From an uncultured Eubacteriales bacterium (GTDB taxonomy: Bacteria > Bacillota > Clostridia > Peptostreptococcales > Anaerovoracaceae), in assembly GCA_902803185.1 (NCBI GenBank), contig CADCOV010000146.1, forward strand, positions 1-5,736: a stretch of DNA of 5,736 nucleotides, written 5' to 3'. The position numbers were made by a program, and so were the translations under genes. The notes under the pieces are model-generated. The model ran no database searches, was not told the DNA's origin, and was given only the letters and a program-made list of their open reading frames with translations. Positions within the stretch are counted from its first letter, which is position 1. Every line of letters starts with the position of its first letter. Of this stretch, positions 1 through 5,736 are shown in pieces.

Positions 1-7
1 AAAGGAG
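1..7 (+). promoter_or_regulatory. Shine-Dalgarno site of the M28 peptidase gene
   Basis: AAAGGAG lies just upstream of the ATG at 14; six bases separate its last G from the start codon, which is normal spacing. It supports ATG 14 as the true start. The window begins here, so the promoter, and whether the gene has an upstream operon partner, cannot be seen. Confidence 0.85.
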
Positions 8-13
8 CACCCA

Positions 14-1249
14 ATGGAACAGAACATCATCAAAAAGATCCTGGAAGACACCGCTTTCGTCCATGTCTCCGGCACGCCGGAGGAACTGAAGGTGGCGGAA
101 TACCTGAAGGCCGCCTGCGAGGAGCGGGGCGTCCCGGCGAACATCGAGACCTTTGAGGTCCCGGGTTCGGACATCGAGCACTCCCGCCTGCTGGCGGACG
201 GCGTCGAGATCCCGGCCAATCCATACAACTGCAGCGGCAACGCGGACATCGAAGCGCCGCTGTTCTACCTGGCGAACCACGACCCGGCCAGCATCGCCCA
301 GGTCAAGGGGAAGATCGTTTTGATGACCGACTGGCTGGACTTTTACACCTACAGGGACGTCGCCGAGGCCGGCGCCGCCGGTTTCATCGTCTCCGGCGGC
401 AACATCTTCTATCCGGAGGACGAGCCGGACCGCCGGATCCTCAGAGAGCGTTTCTTTGATGGCAAAGACGTCGTCATCCCGGGCATGCAGATCAGCGCCA
501 AGCAGGCGGTGAAGCTGGTGCAGGCCGCGCCGGAGACCATCCGCATGGAGATCCGCGAGACGCCGAAGGCCATGACCTACCACAACGTGGTGGCGGAGAT
601 CCCGGGCAAGCGAGACGAGTGGATCGTCTGCACCGCCCACTACGACACCACCGCCCTCTCCGTCGGCTCCTACGACAACATGACGGGCTGCATCACTTTG
701 CTGGAGATCCTGGAGAAGCTCAGCGCCTCCGCCCCGAACAACTACGGCGTCCGCATCATCTTCTGCGGCGGCGAGGAGTCGGGCCTCCTGGGCTCCAAGG
801 CCTACCTGGAGCAGCACGAGGACCAGATCGAAAAGATCGCCCTGAACATCAACATCGACATGATCGGTTCCATCATGGGCGGCTTCCTGGCCTGCGTCTC
901 GGCGGAGGACGCCCTGGCGCACCACATCAAATACCTTGCCTCCGAGGCCGGCTGGGGCATCAAAGTCAAATGCGACGTCTACTCCAGCGACTCCACCTCC
1001 TTCGCGGACAAGGGCATCCCGGCCCTGACCTTCGCCCGGATGCCGTCCGGCAACTACTTCAGCATCCACACCCGCCACGACACGATGGAACTGCTGTCCC
1101 TCTCCCAGATTCATAAGGACATCGCCTACGTGGCGGACTTCGCCGACCGGATGGCCAATGCCGTCCAGTGCCCGGTCAAGCGGGAGATCCCGGAGAAGAT
1201 CAAAAAGAGCCTGGACGAGTACCTGGGACGGAAGCACCCGGAGGACTGA
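14..1249 (+). CDS. M28-family zinc aminopeptidase with PA-like insert
   Basis: Complete 411-residue protein predicted to be a di-zinc exopeptidase that removes N-terminal residues from peptides; exact substrate unknown. The catalytic half (about residues 188-385) carries the M28 metal-site pattern in order: AHYD (H209, with D211), the bridging Asp in SYDNMTG (D221), GGEESGLLGS (general base E254, ligand E255), NIDMIG (D282), and IHTRHDT (H352 as last ligand). These assignments rest on the family pattern, as in Aeromonas aminopeptidase. Residues about 80-185, including GKIVLMTDW and AGAAGFIVSGG, look like a protease-associated (PA) domain placed before the catalytic motifs, a common M28 arrangement. 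The N-terminus is charged and has no signal peptide or membrane helix, so a cytoplasmic location is likely. The last 25 residues are a Lys/Glu-rich tail. No key residue is missing. The start is set by the SD site at 1-7. A terminator follows 38 bases after the stop, so this is the end of its transcript. It could be a dipeptidase or carboxypeptidase variant; family assignment is secure, specificity is not. Confidence 0.9.
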   Translation: MEQNIIKKILEDTAFVHVSGTPEELKVAEYLKAACEERGVPANIETFEVPGSDIEHSRLLADGVEIPANPYNCSGNADIEAPLFYLANHDPASIAQVKGKIVLMTDWLDFYTYRDVAEAGAAGFIVSGGNIFYPEDEPDRRILRERFFDGKDVVIPGMQISAKQAVKLVQAAPETIRMEIRETPKAMTYHNVVAEIPGKRDEWIVCTAHYDTTALSVGSYDNMTGCITLLEILEKLSASAPNNYGVRIIFCGGEESGLLGSKAYLEQHEDQIEKIALNINIDMIGSIMGGFLACVSAEDALAHHIKYLASEAGWGIKVKCDVYSSDSTSFADKGIPALTFARMPSGNYFSIHTRHDTMELLSLSQIHKDIAYVADFADRMANAVQCPVKREIPEKIKKSLDEYLGRKHPED

Positions 1250-1287
1250 CGCCCGGCTTCACGATGCTGCGTAAGCGGAATATGAGC

Positions 1288-1315
1288 CCGGACCCCATGA
1301 GGGGTCCGGTTTTTT
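1288..1315 (+). terminator. Rho-independent terminator of the peptidase gene
   Basis: A perfect 9-bp GC-rich stem (CCGGACCCC at 1288-1296, GGGGTCCGG at 1301-1309) with an ATGA tetraloop is followed at once by six T residues (1310-1315). The T-tract lies only on the plus-strand 3' side. On the minus strand the hairpin is followed by mixed sequence, so it should work in one direction only. Confidence 0.93.
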
Positions 1316-1417
1316 GATGCGGGCACGCCGCTTTACCAATGGTAACGATGCCGGATCCAAGGAGAAATGTCCTCTGCCCCTCCTTCCCAGGTGTGGTTTA
1401 CGTAATACGCATCCCCA

Positions 1418-1482
1418 ATGCCCAGAAAACGAAAAAACCCGAAATTGGCATCAGAATCCGCCATTCCCGCGTTTTTGGGCAT
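1418..1482. repeat. Imperfect palindromic repeat, copy 1 (65 bases)
   Basis: The left end ATGCCCAGAAAAC (1418-1430) pairs with the right end GTTTTTGGGCAT (1471-1482) as 12 base pairs, with only G1425 bulged; G1431-C1470 extends the stem. Inside, TGGC (1446-1449) can pair with GCCA (1460-1463). GC content is about 48% by hand count, below the flanking genes. It shares its ends and central GATGCCA (here on the minus strand) with copy 2 at 1530-1595. It could be an REP-like or MITE-like repeat or part of a structured RNA; I do not recognise the family. Confidence 0.55.
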
Positions 1483-1529
1483 GGAAATCCCCTCCAAAGG
1501 CCCATTTCGGTTTACATTTGTATTATTTT

Positions 1530-1595
1530 ATGCCCGAAATCAGGAAAACCATCAAAACCGATGCCAGTTTTGATAAAAATCATGTTTTTGGGCAT
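1530..1595. repeat. Imperfect palindromic repeat, copy 2 (66 bases)
   Basis: The whole element folds on itself in a single register, position i pairing with 3125 minus i. The outer stem is ATGCCCGAAA (1530-1539) with TTTTGGGCAT (1586-1595), ten pairs including one G-T wobble. Four more pairs follow (1541, 1542, 1544, 1545), then a five-base unpaired patch on each side. The inner stem is a perfect 8 bp, ATCAAAAC (1551-1558) with GTTTTGAT (1567-1574), around CGATGCCA. GC content is about 38% by hand count. The right end GTTTTTGGGCAT (1584-1595) is identical to that of copy 1. Because it has no T-tract and lies beyond both terminators, it is not simply a gene terminator. Confidence 0.6.
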
Positions 1596-1645
1596 CGTGC
1601 GCCCATCAAAACAGGACCCCGCAGGGGCAGCCGCCCCGCAGGTAC

Positions 1646-1676
1646 AAAACAGCCCGGCGCTTCGGCCGGGCTGTTT
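1646..1676 (-). terminator. Rho-independent terminator of the ABC exporter operon
   Basis: On the minus strand a perfect 12-bp stem (AAACAGCCCGGC / GCCGGGCTGTTT, plus-strand arms 1647-1658 and 1665-1676) with a six-base loop runs into a short run of four T residues (plus-strand A 1646-1649, overlapping the stem foot). It begins seven bases after the stop codon of the downstream ABC gene, as expected for the end of this operon. The long GC-rich stem compensates for a modest T-tract. On the plus strand the stem also ends in TTT, so weak bidirectional action is possible. Confidence 0.88.
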
Positions 1677-1683
1677 CCATTCT

Positions 1684-3537
1684 CTATTCCATCTCCTCGA
1701 ACTGGGAGTTGTACAGGTCGGCGTAGAAGCCGCCCTTTGCCAGGAGTTCCTCGTGGTTCCCCTGTTCGATGATGTCGCCCTCCTTCATCACGAGGATGAG
1801 GTCCGCATTGCGGATCGTGGAGAGCCGGTGGGCGATGATGAAGCTGGTGCGCCTCTCCATCAGGTTGTCCATGGCCTTCTGGATCTGCTCCTCGGTACGG
1901 GTGTCTACCGAGGAGGTGGCCTCGTCCAGGATCAGGACCCGGTTGTCCGCCAGGATGGCCCGGGCGATGGTCAGGAGCTGCTTCTGGCCCTGGGACACGT
2001 TGGTGGCGTCCTCGTTGAGCTCCATCTGGTAACCGCCCGGCAGGGCCCGGATGAACCGGTCCGCGTGGGCCGCCTTCGCTGCGGCGATGACCTCTTCGTC
2101 GGTGGCGCCCTCCCGGCCGTAGCGGATGTTCTCCATGATGGAGCCCTTGAACAGCCAGGTGTCCTGCAGGACCATGCCGAAGGACTCCCTGAGGTGGTGC
2201 CGGTCGAAATTGCGGATGTCACAGCCGTCCAGGGTGATCCGGCCGCCGTCCACGTCGTAGAAGCGCATGAGGAGCTTCACGATGGTGGTCTTGCCGGCGC
2301 CGGTCGGGCCCACGATGGCGATCTTCTGGCCCGGCGCCACGTCGGCGCTGAAGTCTTTGATGACCACGGTGCCCGGGTCGTAGCCGAAGCGGACGTGCTC
2401 GAAGCTGACCGCGCCTTTGATCTCGGAAGGCAAAAGCTCCGGCATTTCATCCTCGACCTCCTCTTTCTCTTCGAGGAACTCGAAGACCCGCTCCGCCGCC
2501 GCGGTCATGGACTGCACCTGGTTGATGACCTGGGCGATCTGCTGCAGCGGCTGGGTGAAGTTGCGGACGTACTGGATGAAGGCCTGGATGTCGCCGATGC
2601 CGATGGTGCCCCGGATGGCCAGCATGCCGCCGGAGATGGCCACCGCCACGTAGCCCAGGTTGCCGACGAACATCATCACCGGCTGCATGATGCCGGAGAT
2701 GAACTGGGACTTCTGGGCGCTGGCGTAGAGGACCTCGTTGGTCTCCGCGAATTCCCGGATGGTGTCCTCCTCCCGGCCGAAGGCTTTGATGACCAGCTGG
2801 CCGGCGTAGTTCTCCTCCACCATGCCGTTGATCTTGCCCAGGTACTGCTGCTGGATGCGGAAGTGCTTCTGGGAGATCTTCACGACGGTGGAGAGCAGGA
2901 GTGCCGAAAGCGGGACGATCACCAGGGCGATGCCGGTCATGAGCGGCGAGATCGTCAGCATCATCACCAAAGTACCGATCAAAGTCGCCAGCGCCGTGAT
3001 CACGGTGGTCACGCTCTGGTTGAGACCGGTGCTCAGGGTGTCCACGTCGTTGGTCACCCGGGAGAGCACGTCGCCGTACGGGCGGGATTCGAAGTATTTC
3101 ATCGGCATCCGGTCGATCTTCTCCGCGATCTCCCGGCGCATGCGGTAGGCCACCTTCTGGGTGATGCCCGTCATGATCCAGCCCTGGATGAAGCTCAGGA
3201 CCGCGCTGATCAGGTAGAGCCCCAGGGTGAACAGGAGGATCTGCCCGATCTTCCCGAAGTCGATGCCGCCGGTGCCGGCGATCTTGCGCATGAGGCCCGC
3301 CGCCAGCTCCGTGGTGGCCCGGCCCATGATCTTAGGCCCCGCCACGGAGAAGACCGTGGAGGCCGCGGCGGCGATCATCACCGCCAGGATGGCGAACCGG
3401 TAGCTGCCGATGTAACGGAGGGTCTTGCCGAAGGCGTCTTTGAAGTTTTTCGGTTTCTCACCGCCGACCATGCCCCGCATGCCGCGCTGCGGCCTGCCCT
3501 GCGGAGCGGCCTGGTTCTGGTTTCTTTCCTCAGCCAT
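1684..3537 (-). CDS. ABC exporter half-transporter, catalytic-Glu subunit (distal gene)
   Basis: Complete 617-residue permease-ATPase fusion, one half of a predicted heterodimeric multidrug-type exporter in the cytoplasmic membrane (COG1132/MdlB type). A Gln/Arg/Gly-rich cytoplasmic tail (1-30) precedes the membrane domain: helices near 45-68, 98-122, 175-197, 199-218 and 280-305, and a weaker one near 310-330. The ATPase domain (about 375-617) has A-loop Y386, Walker A GPTGAGKTT (410-418), Q-loop Q458, signature NVSQGQKQ (513-520), Walker B LILDEATSSVD with catalytic E539, and switch H570. The signature is divergent, Q516 replacing the first Gly of SGGQ, while Walker B and the switch His are intact. 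This is the mirror image of the partner at 3537-5736, so this subunit should supply the hydrolysing Walker site. The substrate cannot be read from the sequence. Start: ATG 3537 sits seven bases from AGGAGG. ATG 3540, one codon upstream, is the alternative and would overlap the upstream stop as ATGA. Confidence 0.93.
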   Translation of the reverse strand: MAEERNQNQAAPQGRPQRGMRGMVGGEKPKNFKDAFGKTLRYIGSYRFAILAVMIAAAASTVFSVAGPKIMGRATTELAAGLMRKIAGTGGIDFGKIGQILLFTLGLYLISAVLSFIQGWIMTGITQKVAYRMRREIAEKIDRMPMKYFESRPYGDVLSRVTNDVDTLSTGLNQSVTTVITALATLIGTLVMMLTISPLMTGIALVIVPLSALLLSTVVKISQKHFRIQQQYLGKINGMVEENYAGQLVIKAFGREEDTIREFAETNEVLYASAQKSQFISGIMQPVMMFVGNLGYVAVAISGGMLAIRGTIGIGDIQAFIQYVRNFTQPLQQIAQVINQVQSMTAAAERVFEFLEEKEEVEDEMPELLPSEIKGAVSFEHVRFGYDPGTVVIKDFSADVAPGQKIAIVGPTGAGKTTIVKLLMRFYDVDGGRITLDGCDIRNFDRHHLRESFGMVLQDTWLFKGSIMENIRYGREGATDEEVIAAAKAAHADRFIRALPGGYQMELNEDATNVSQGQKQLLTIARAILADNRVLILDEATSSVDTRTEEQIQKAMDNLMERRTSFIIAHRLSTIRNADLILVMKEGDIIEQGNHEELLAKGGFYADLYNSQFEEME

Positions 3538-5736
3538 CATCTCACCTCCTCGAGTCCCAGTTCCTTCGCCGAGAGCTGGGATTCCGCGATCTCCCGGTAG
3601 GTATCGCAATTGCGGAGCAGGTCCTCGTGGGTCCCCGCGCCGACGATCCTGCCCTCATCCAGCACCAGGATGTTGTCCGCGTGCAGGATGGTGCTGATCC
3701 GCTGGGCGACGATGATCACAGTGGCGTCCTTGACCCGCTCGGCCAGGGCCGCCCTGAGCTTTGCGTCGGTCTTCATGTCCAGAGCGCTGAAGCTGTCGTC
3801 GAAGACGTAGATCTTCGGGTCCCTGGCGATGGCCCGGGCGATGGCGAGCCTCTGCTTCTGGCCTCCGGAGACGTTGCTGCCGCCCTGGGCGATCTCGGAG
3901 GCAAAGCCCTTTTCTTTGTCGTCGATGAACTCCGTGGCCTGGGCGATCTCCGCCGCCGCCCGGATCGCCTCGTCGCTGGCGTCCTGCCGGCCGAACCGGA
4001 GGTTGCTCTCGATGGTACCGGAGAAGAGCACGCCCTTCTGCGGCACAAAACCGATCTCGCCCCTGAGGTCGTGGAGGGTCAGGTCCCGGATGTCGATGCC
4101 GTCCAGGGTGATGCTGCCCCCGGTCACGTCGAAGAACCGCGGGATCAGGTTCACGATGGTGGATTTGCCGGAACCGGTGCTGCCGATGATCGCCGTGGTC
4201 TTCCCCGGCTCAGCCACAAAGCTGATGCCGCTGACCACGTCCTCCTCGGCGCCCGGGTAACGGAAGCTGACGTCGTGGAAGGCCAGGACGCCCTTCGCGC
4301 CGCCCTCCGGCAGCGCCTTCGGCTGCTCCGGATCCAGGACGGACGGCTTGGAGGAGATGACCTCCTCGATCCGGTCCGCCGCCACGCCCGCTCTCGGGAG
4401 CAGGATGGACATGGCGCTCAGGATCAGGAAGGACATGACGATGTGCATGGCGTAGGTGATGAAGGCCGTGAGGGCGCCCACCTTGAGGTCGCCGGTGTCG
4501 ATGCGGCCGGCGCCGACCCACATGACGGCCACCACCAGCAGGTTCATCATCATCATCATCATCGGCATCATGAAGGTCATGACCCGGTTGGTGAAGAGCT
4601 GGTGCCGCTTCAGGGCCATGTTGGCCTCATCGAAACGCTTCTGCTCCATCTTCTCCCGGCCGAAGGCCCGGATCACGGAAAGGCCCGTCAAAAGCTCCCT
4701 CGCCACCAGGTTGATCCGGTCCACCAGGACCTGCATCTTCCTGAACTTCGGCATGGCGATGAGCACCAGGCCGCCAAGGACGCAGATGATGGAGACCACC
4801 GCCAAAGCGATGAGCCAGCTCATCCCTGCGCCGGTCTGGGCGACTTTGATGATGCCGCCGATGCCCATGATCGGGGCGAACATGACCATCCTCAGCAGCA
4901 TGACGCAGACGATCTGGATCTGCTGCACGTCGTTGGTGCTGCGGGTGATGAGGGAGGCCGTGGAGAACCGGTCCATCTCCGCGTTGGAGAAGGAGATGAC
5001 GTTCCGGTAGACCTTGAGCCTGAGGTCCCGGCCGACGCCCGCGCCGACCCGGGAGGCGATGTAGGAGATGGTGACGGAAACGATCAGCAGGATCCCCGTG
5101 AGGCCCAGCATGCGAGCGCCGGTGCTCCAGAGATAGCCGGTCTGCTTTTCGGCCAGATCGATGCCGGCGGCCTCGTCACACTCCGCCGCGTAGGCGATGC
5201 CCATGGAGACCAGGGTGTCGGTGCCGATGGTGTCCACCGTCTTCTCCAGCTGTTCCCGGGCCCGGCTCACCATGGCGCCGTCCATCTGCCCGCTCTCGAT
5301 CATCGCGGCGAGGGCGGTCCTTAAGTCCACATAGGTGATCTCCTCCCCCGCCTCATTCTCCGCGGTGAAGGTGGTGACCGGCATCCCCGCCGCCTCCGCC
5401 TGAGCCAGCTCCATGCCCGTCATGGCCTTGAACTGGTCCTCGGTGACGTGGCCCAGCTGGTAGGTCAGCACGATCGGCATGAGGAGGGTCTCATCCATTG
5501 CCGAAAGGGCCTCGCTGTCGGTCTCCGCCAGCACGTAAAGCTCCCCCTCCTCTCTGTAGCAGGCGGTGAAGGCCTTCGCCTCTTCCTCCGTCATGAACAG
5601 CTGGGCCTGGGCGAACTCCTCCGCCGTGATCTTCTCCGGCAGGATGTGCTCTATGCCGCTGTTTTGGATACCCGTATCGATGATCCGGGAGGTGTACTGG
5701 GGCAGCGTGAGATCGCAGGCCGCCTGCACGACCAGA
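3537..5736 (-). CDS. ABC exporter half-transporter, degenerate-site subunit (proximal gene, 5'-truncated)
   Basis: Partner half-transporter, cut by the right window edge so that the N-terminus and most of helix 1 are missing. The visible reading frame begins Leu-Val-Val at 5735. A GTG at 5729 could be mistaken for a start, but it lies inside helix 1 and has no SD site. Numbering from that GTG codon, 730 residues remain. After QAACDLTLPQYTSRIIDTGI (end of helix 1) comes an acidic segment (about 26-198), predicted outside the membrane, then helices near 205-226, 278-297, 303-326, 384-406 and 420-445. The ATPase domain has A-loop Y491, Walker A GSTGSGKST (516-524), Q-loop Q564, a canonical signature NVSGGQKQR (619-627), Walker B YVFDDSFSALD with D645 in place of the catalytic Glu, and Q676 in place of the switch His. 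Hence its own Walker site is predicted to bind ATP but hydrolyse poorly. Its signature should complete the competent site of the downstream subunit. The stop codon (3539-3537) overlaps the next start. Functional assignment is strong; substrate is unknown. Confidence 0.93.
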   Translation of the reverse strand, partial: LVVQAACDLTLPQYTSRIIDTGIQNSGIEHILPEKITAEEFAQAQLFMTEEEAKAFTACYREEGELYVLAETDSEALSAMDETLLMPIVLTYQLGHVTEDQFKAMTGMELAQAEAAGMPVTTFTAENEAGEEITYVDLRTALAAMIESGQMDGAMVSRAREQLEKTVDTIGTDTLVSMGIAYAAECDEAAGIDLAEKQTGYLWSTGARMLGLTGILLIVSVTISYIASRVGAGVGRDLRLKVYRNVISFSNAEMDRFSTASLITRSTNDVQQIQIVCVMLLRMVMFAPIMGIGGIIKVAQTGAGMSWLIALAVVSIICVLGGLVLIAMPKFRKMQVLVDRINLVARELLTGLSVIRAFGREKMEQKRFDEANMALKRHQLFTNRVMTFMMPMMMMMMNLLVVAVMWVGAGRIDTGDLKVGALTAFITYAMHIVMSFLILSAMSILLPRAGVAADRIEEVISSKPSVLDPEQPKALPEGGAKGVLAFHDVSFRYPGAEEDVVSGISFVAEPGKTTAIIGSTGSGKSTIVNLIPRFFDVTGGSITLDGIDIRDLTLHDLRGEIGFVPQKGVLFSGTIESNLRFGRQDASDEAIRAAAEIAQATEFIDDKEKGFASEIAQGGSNVSGGQKQRLAIARAIARDPKIYVFDDSFSALDMKTDAKLRAALAERVKDATVIIVAQRISTILHADNILVLDEGRIVGAGTHEDLLRNCDTYREIAESQLSAKELGLEEVR
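3542..3550 (-). promoter_or_regulatory. Strong Shine-Dalgarno inside the end of the upstream ABC gene
   Basis: On the minus strand AGGAGGTGA is fully complementary to the usual 16S anti-SD. It lies within the last codons of the upstream ABC gene (encoding Glu-Glu-Val-Arg). It is followed by ATGATG (3540-3535), in which the upstream stop TGA (3539-3537) is embedded. From AGGAGG the spacing is four bases to the first ATG and seven to the second, favouring the second. The arrangement predicts translational coupling of the two subunits. Confidence 0.85.
4545..4562. repeat. Trinucleotide run, six ATG codons in the upstream ABC gene
   Basis: Six perfect CAT units on the plus strand read as six consecutive Met codons (residues 390-395 of the visible protein) at the start of helix 5. 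After one CGG (Pro) unit, two more CAT units follow at 4566-4571. The run is in frame, so slippage by one unit adds or removes a Met without breaking the gene. Confidence 0.8.

Larger units (their letters stand above)
1316..1645. other. A/T-richer intergenic stretch between convergent genes
   Basis: This 330-base stretch lies between the two terminators. I see no convincing protein gene, tRNA or known riboswitch in it. Its core (about 1400-1615) is visibly richer in A/T, with many A and T runs, than the GC-rich genes on both sides. It holds two related imperfect palindromes (listed separately), a 13-base dyad TTACCAATGGTAA (1333-1345), and the 9-base direct repeat CCCCGCAGG at 1617-1625 and 1634-1642. 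Neither flanking gene can use a promoter here, because both are transcribed into it. A spacer this long between convergent terminators is unusual in so compact a layout and suggests an inserted or remnant element. Confidence 0.6.

Noticed and set aside
619..1116. Plus-strand frame inside the M28 peptidase gene
   Set aside because: It overlaps the catalytic motifs in another frame, is Arg/His/Pro-rich, and has no start signal.
1525..1563. Minus-strand promoter-like boxes (TTGATG and CATAAA/TAAAAT)
   Set aside because: Matches to the consensus are weak, or the spacing is poor (19 for the better -10 box), in an A/T-rich background. The only thing downstream would be the doubtful 49-codon frame.
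1418..1595. Possible CRISPR array, given recurring GGGCAT/ATGCCC motifs about every 28-31 bases
   Set aside because: The motifs are only 6-12 bases, alternate in orientation and are explained by two palindromes; there is no constant full-length repeat with unique spacers.
1617..1642. Direct repeat CCCCGCAGG twice, 17 bases apart, possible target-site duplication
   Set aside because: Too close together to flank an element, and it lies in GC-rich sequence next to the operon terminator; chance is sufficient.
1339..3600. Very long open plus-strand frame antisense to the downstream ABC gene
   Set aside because: It is the mirror of a GC-rich gene with obvious ABC motifs. The translation is low-complexity, rich in His, Asp, Gly and Arg, has no recognisable domain, and starts in the intergenic repeats without an SD site.
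3538..3609. Upstream ATG at 3609 as the start of the downstream ABC gene
   Set aside because: It would overlap the preceding gene by over 70 bases, adds a non-conserved Gly/Arg-rich leader, and ignores the strong AGGAGGTGA directly before the ATGATG at 3540-3535.
3627..5324. Long open plus-strand frame antisense to the upstream ABC gene, with a His-rich run
   Set aside because: The His run is simply the CAT repeat that encodes Met on the real strand. The rest is a composition shadow with no domain or SD site.
5727..5729. GTG as the start of the upstream ABC gene
   Set aside because: It falls inside the first membrane helix, has no SD site in the visible sequence, and the frame stays open to the window edge, so the gene is truncated rather than starting here.

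Overview
The window is a GC-rich stretch (about 60% or a little more by eye) of what looks like a Bacillota/Clostridia chromosome, probably from a gut or anaerobic lineage. Three things suggest this: strong AGGAGG-type Shine-Dalgarno sites, a compact layout, and above all a two-gene ABC exporter of the asymmetric heterodimeric type that is very common in Clostridia. Genus cannot be assigned from the sequence alone.

Layout. Positions 14-1249 (+) hold a complete gene for a cytoplasmic M28-family zinc aminopeptidase with an inserted PA-like domain. It ends at a strong rho-independent terminator (1288-1315). Positions 1684-5736 (-) hold two overlapping ABC half-transporter genes, transcribed toward the peptidase gene. 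The promoter-proximal gene (3537-5736) is cut by the right window edge. The promoter-distal gene (1684-3537) is complete and ends in its own terminator (1646-1676). The two transcription units are convergent and functionally unrelated as far as the sequence shows.

How the genes work together. The two ABC proteins should form one heterodimer. The upstream subunit has a canonical signature (SGGQ) but a degenerate Walker B (Asp for the catalytic Glu) and Gln for the switch His. The downstream subunit has the intact Glu and His but a divergent signature (SQGQ). Pairing them gives exactly one competent and one degenerate ATP site, as in TM287/288, LmrCD and BmrCD. A stop/start overlap implies translational coupling and balanced synthesis. 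The upstream subunit also carries a large, strongly acidic segment between its first two membrane helices, predicted to lie outside the membrane.

The roughly 430-base convergent intergenic region (1250-1683) is not empty. Besides the two terminators it has an A/T-richer core with two imperfect palindromes of 65 and 66 bases (1418-1482 and 1530-1595). They share the ends ATGCCC...GAAA / GTTTTTGGGCAT and a GATGCCA core in opposite orientation. They look like two diverged copies of a small palindromic repeat and are the least explained part of the window. No clearly new enzymatic or defence system is visible.
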